NCBI GenBank assembly: GCA_043806135.1
Contig: JAZDHG010000092.1
Coordinates: forward strand, 1 to 34,727
Length of the DNA stretch: 34,727 nt
Direction of reading: 5' to 3'
Origin: JAGLQQ01 sp043806135
GTDB lineage: Bacteria > Omnitrophota > Gorgyraeia > B26-G9
Under the pieces are notes generated by a model. That model saw nothing but the letters and a program-made list of their open reading frames with translations. It was not told where the DNA came from and made no database searches. A program made the translations under genes and the position numbers. Positions 33,118 to 34,727 of the stretch are shown one piece after another (position 1 is the first letter of the stretch; every line of letters starts with the position of its first letter).

Positions 33118-34530
33118 ATGGCGTTAGGTAATGATTTTAAAGTCAAAGACTTAAGTCTTGCGGATTTCGGCAGGAAAGAAATAGACATCGCTGAGCATGA
33201 AATGCCTGGACTTATGTCACTTCGGAAAAAATATGCCGATTCTAAACCGCTTCAGGGTGTCAGAATAATGGGGTCATTGCACATGACTATCCAGACTGCG
33301 GTATTAATTGAAACGCTAGCTGTCTTGGGAGCTGATGTACGCTGGGCCAGCTGCAATATATTCTCAACTCAGGATCATGCTGCCGCAGCAATAGCAAAGG
33401 CAGGAATACCTGTTTTCGCCTGGAAAGGTGAAACACTTGAGGATTTCTGGTGGTGCACTGAACAAGCTCTGACCTTTCCTCGAGATATGGGGCCGCAATT
33501 AATTGTTGATGACGGCGGAGACGCTACGCTTATGATGCATTTTGGATTTAAAGCCGAGAAAGATCCGTCAATTCTTGATAAAAAATCAAGCGGAGAAGAT
33601 GAAGCATGGCTGCTTGCTTTGCTTAAGCAAAGACAGAAAGATAATCCCAAAAAATGGACTTCAATGCTTAAGGAATGGAAAGGGGTCTCGGAGGAAACAA
33701 CAACTGGTGTGCATAGACTTTACCAGATGATGGCAAAAGGAGAATTGCTTGTTCCGGCGATAAACGTTAATGATTCCGTAACTAAATCAAAATTCGATAA
33801 CCTATACGGGTGCCGGGAATCTCTGAATGACGGGATAAAAAGAGCAACGGATGTTATGATTGCCGGAAAGGTAGCAGTTGTATGCGGTTATGGTGACGTT
33901 GGTAAAGGCTCAGCAGCTTCACTGCGCGGTTTGGGAGCAAGGGTTATTATTACAGAGATCGATCCTATCTGCGCTTTGCAGGCGGCTATGGAAGGATATG
34001 AAGTAAAGCCTATAGAAGATACCCTGCGTATTGCCGATATCTATGTTACGGCTACCGGTAACCGCGATATAATAAGGGTAGAGCATATAGAACGGATGAA
34101 AAACCAGGCTATAATCTGTAATATTGGCCATTTTGACAATGAAATACAGGTTGCGGCTCTTGCAAACTACAAGGGAATCAAAAAAGTAAATATAAAGCCT
34201 CAAGTGGATAAGTTTATTTTCCCGGACAAAAAGGAAGTATATCTGCTGGCTGAGGGACGGCTTGTAAATCTAGGCTGTGCAACTGGGCATCCTTCATTTG
34301 TAATGTCTAATTCCTTTACTAATCAGGTGTTGGCCCAGCTTGACCTTTGGAAAAATAAGGATAAGTATGAGGCAAAAGTTTATTGTCTGCCTAAATATCT
34401 GGATGAAGAGGTTGCCCGATTGCACCTTGATCGTATAGGAGTGAAACTCACTAAAATGACAAAGGAGCAATCAGAGTATCTAGGTATACCAATAGACGGA
34501 CCGTATAAGCCGGATCATTATCGATACTAA
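33118..34530 (+). CDS. ahcY: Adenosylhomocysteinase (SAH hydrolase)
   Basis: This enzyme hydrolyses SAH to adenosine and homocysteine, removing the inhibitory product of methylation. It has 470 residues, the long bacterial form with an insertion of about 40 residues (roughly 150-190, including the Lys/Trp-rich KQRQKDNPKKWTSM). Motifs are GSLHMTIQTAVLIETL, SCNIFSTQDHAAAAIA, ETTTGVHRL, NVNDSVTKSKFDNLYG, the NAD-binding GYGDVGKGSAASLRG and the C-terminal KPDHYRY with the NAD-contacting Lys and Tyr. The ATG follows AGGAGGG. It is preceded by the structured 372-base leader and is separate from metK. Confidence 0.97.
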   Translation: MALGNDFKVKDLSLADFGRKEIDIAEHEMPGLMSLRKKYADSKPLQGVRIMGSLHMTIQTAVLIETLAVLGADVRWASCNIFSTQDHAAAAIAKAGIPVFAWKGETLEDFWWCTEQALTFPRDMGPQLIVDDGGDATLMMHFGFKAEKDPSILDKKSSGEDEAWLLALLKQRQKDNPKKWTSMLKEWKGVSEETTTGVHRLYQMMAKGELLVPAINVNDSVTKSKFDNLYGCRESLNDGIKRATDVMIAGKVAVVCGYGDVGKGSAASLRGLGARVIITEIDPICALQAAMEGYEVKPIEDTLRIADIYVTATGNRDIIRVEHIERMKNQAIICNIGHFDNEIQVAALANYKGIKKVNIKPQVDKFIFPDKKEVYLLAEGRLVNLGCATGHPSFVMSNSFTNQVLAQLDLWKNKDKYEAKVYCLPKYLDEEVARLHLDRIGVKLTKMTKEQSEYLGIPIDGPYKPDHYRY

Positions 34531-34613
34531 GCACCCTATCGGTTAGTAAAATTACTAGTGACAAATTACAAAAGTGTGTTATCCTGAAAAAGGTTGACAG
34601 AAAAATAAATTAA

Positions 34614-34719
34614 CCGCAGATTTACCCCGTTAGATAATAGCTTTGTTGTATCTAATGGGGTGGACGCAGATAAACGCGGATGTAAAACATATGCTTAACT
34701 TGACTTTGTCAAGTTAAGC
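34614..34719 (+). repeat. Inverted repeats and CGCAGAT-type iterated motifs at the window end
   Basis: ACCCCGTTAGATA (34624-34636) pairs with TATCTAATGGGGT (34649-34661), 13 bp with one wobble. GCTTAACTTGAC (34693-34704) and GTCAAGTTAAGC (34708-34719) form a perfect 12-bp stem with a TTT loop. Around them CGCAGAT occurs at 34616 and 34665 and CGCGGAT at 34675, as in dispersed CGCAGAT-rich repeats known from several phyla. The first hairpin splits the CGCAGAT series, as if inserted into it. Neither hairpin has a T-tail. No gene is visible from 34531 to the end. Confidence 0.5.
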
Positions 34720-34727
34720 CTTCACAA

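Overview
The window looks like chromosomal DNA of a Gram-negative bacterium. It carries Kdo and lipopolysaccharide-export genes (kdsA, a kdsD-type isomerase, kdsC, lptB), a PorV/PorQ-like outer-membrane protein and a CFI-box C-terminal sorting domain. It also has an archaeal-type ApgM-like enzyme beside hom and thrC, and a YvcK protein beside HPr and enzyme I. I think an uncultured deep-branching phylum such as Omnitrophota (OP3) is likely, but this is an impression from gene content and order, not a demonstrated placement. Every gene I can support is on the + strand and most are tightly packed, with many ATGA stop/start overlaps.

Layout. (1) 1-1769: the end of a large secreted protein (peptidase C25-like tail, Fn3-like domain, CFI-box C-terminus) overlapping a PorV/PorQ-like outer-membrane protein. 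(2) 1770-2358: a gap with degenerate hairpin repeats, then a self-contained unit of promoter, 65-codon gene and terminator. (3) 2359-11673: one long housekeeping operon from a near-consensus promoter: M16 peptidase, rpe, phosphohexomutase, lepA, lepB, pgsA, der, plsY, gpsA. (4) 11879-16003: tRNA-Pro(GGG), then a PilZ gene overlapping a threonine operon (hom, thrC, ApgM-like putative homoserine kinase). (5) 16131-23376: promoter, cyclic-di-GMP-I riboswitch, intrinsic terminator, a 35-codon small ORF, a 2264-residue secreted YD-like repeat protein and a terminator. (6) 23422-31575: kdsA, kdsD, kdsC, lptB, then hpf, ptsN, yvcK, ptsH, ptsI and a nucleotidyltransferase, with promoters before kdsA and hpf. 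(7) 31591-34530: metK and ahcY, separated by a 372-base leader that can fold into an elaborate pseudoknotted RNA. (8) 34531-34727: inverted repeats and short iterated motifs.

Two points stand out. First, c-di-GMP signalling appears twice within about 4 kb: a PilZ receptor, and a riboswitch with a terminator platform in front of the giant repeat protein. That protein is built from about 30 short repeats arranged in higher-order four-unit blocks, with a dockerin-like and a helical insertion and no toxin tip. Second, the metK-ahcY intergenic region folds by hand into a helix closing two hairpins plus a crossing 6-bp helix. The 5' strand of the crossing helix can instead pair with the ahcY Shine-Dalgarno. 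The layout resembles SAH riboswitches, but the conserved bases I know for that class are absent, so this is the best candidate here for an undescribed regulatory RNA. All pairings were done by eye and no database or folding program was used.
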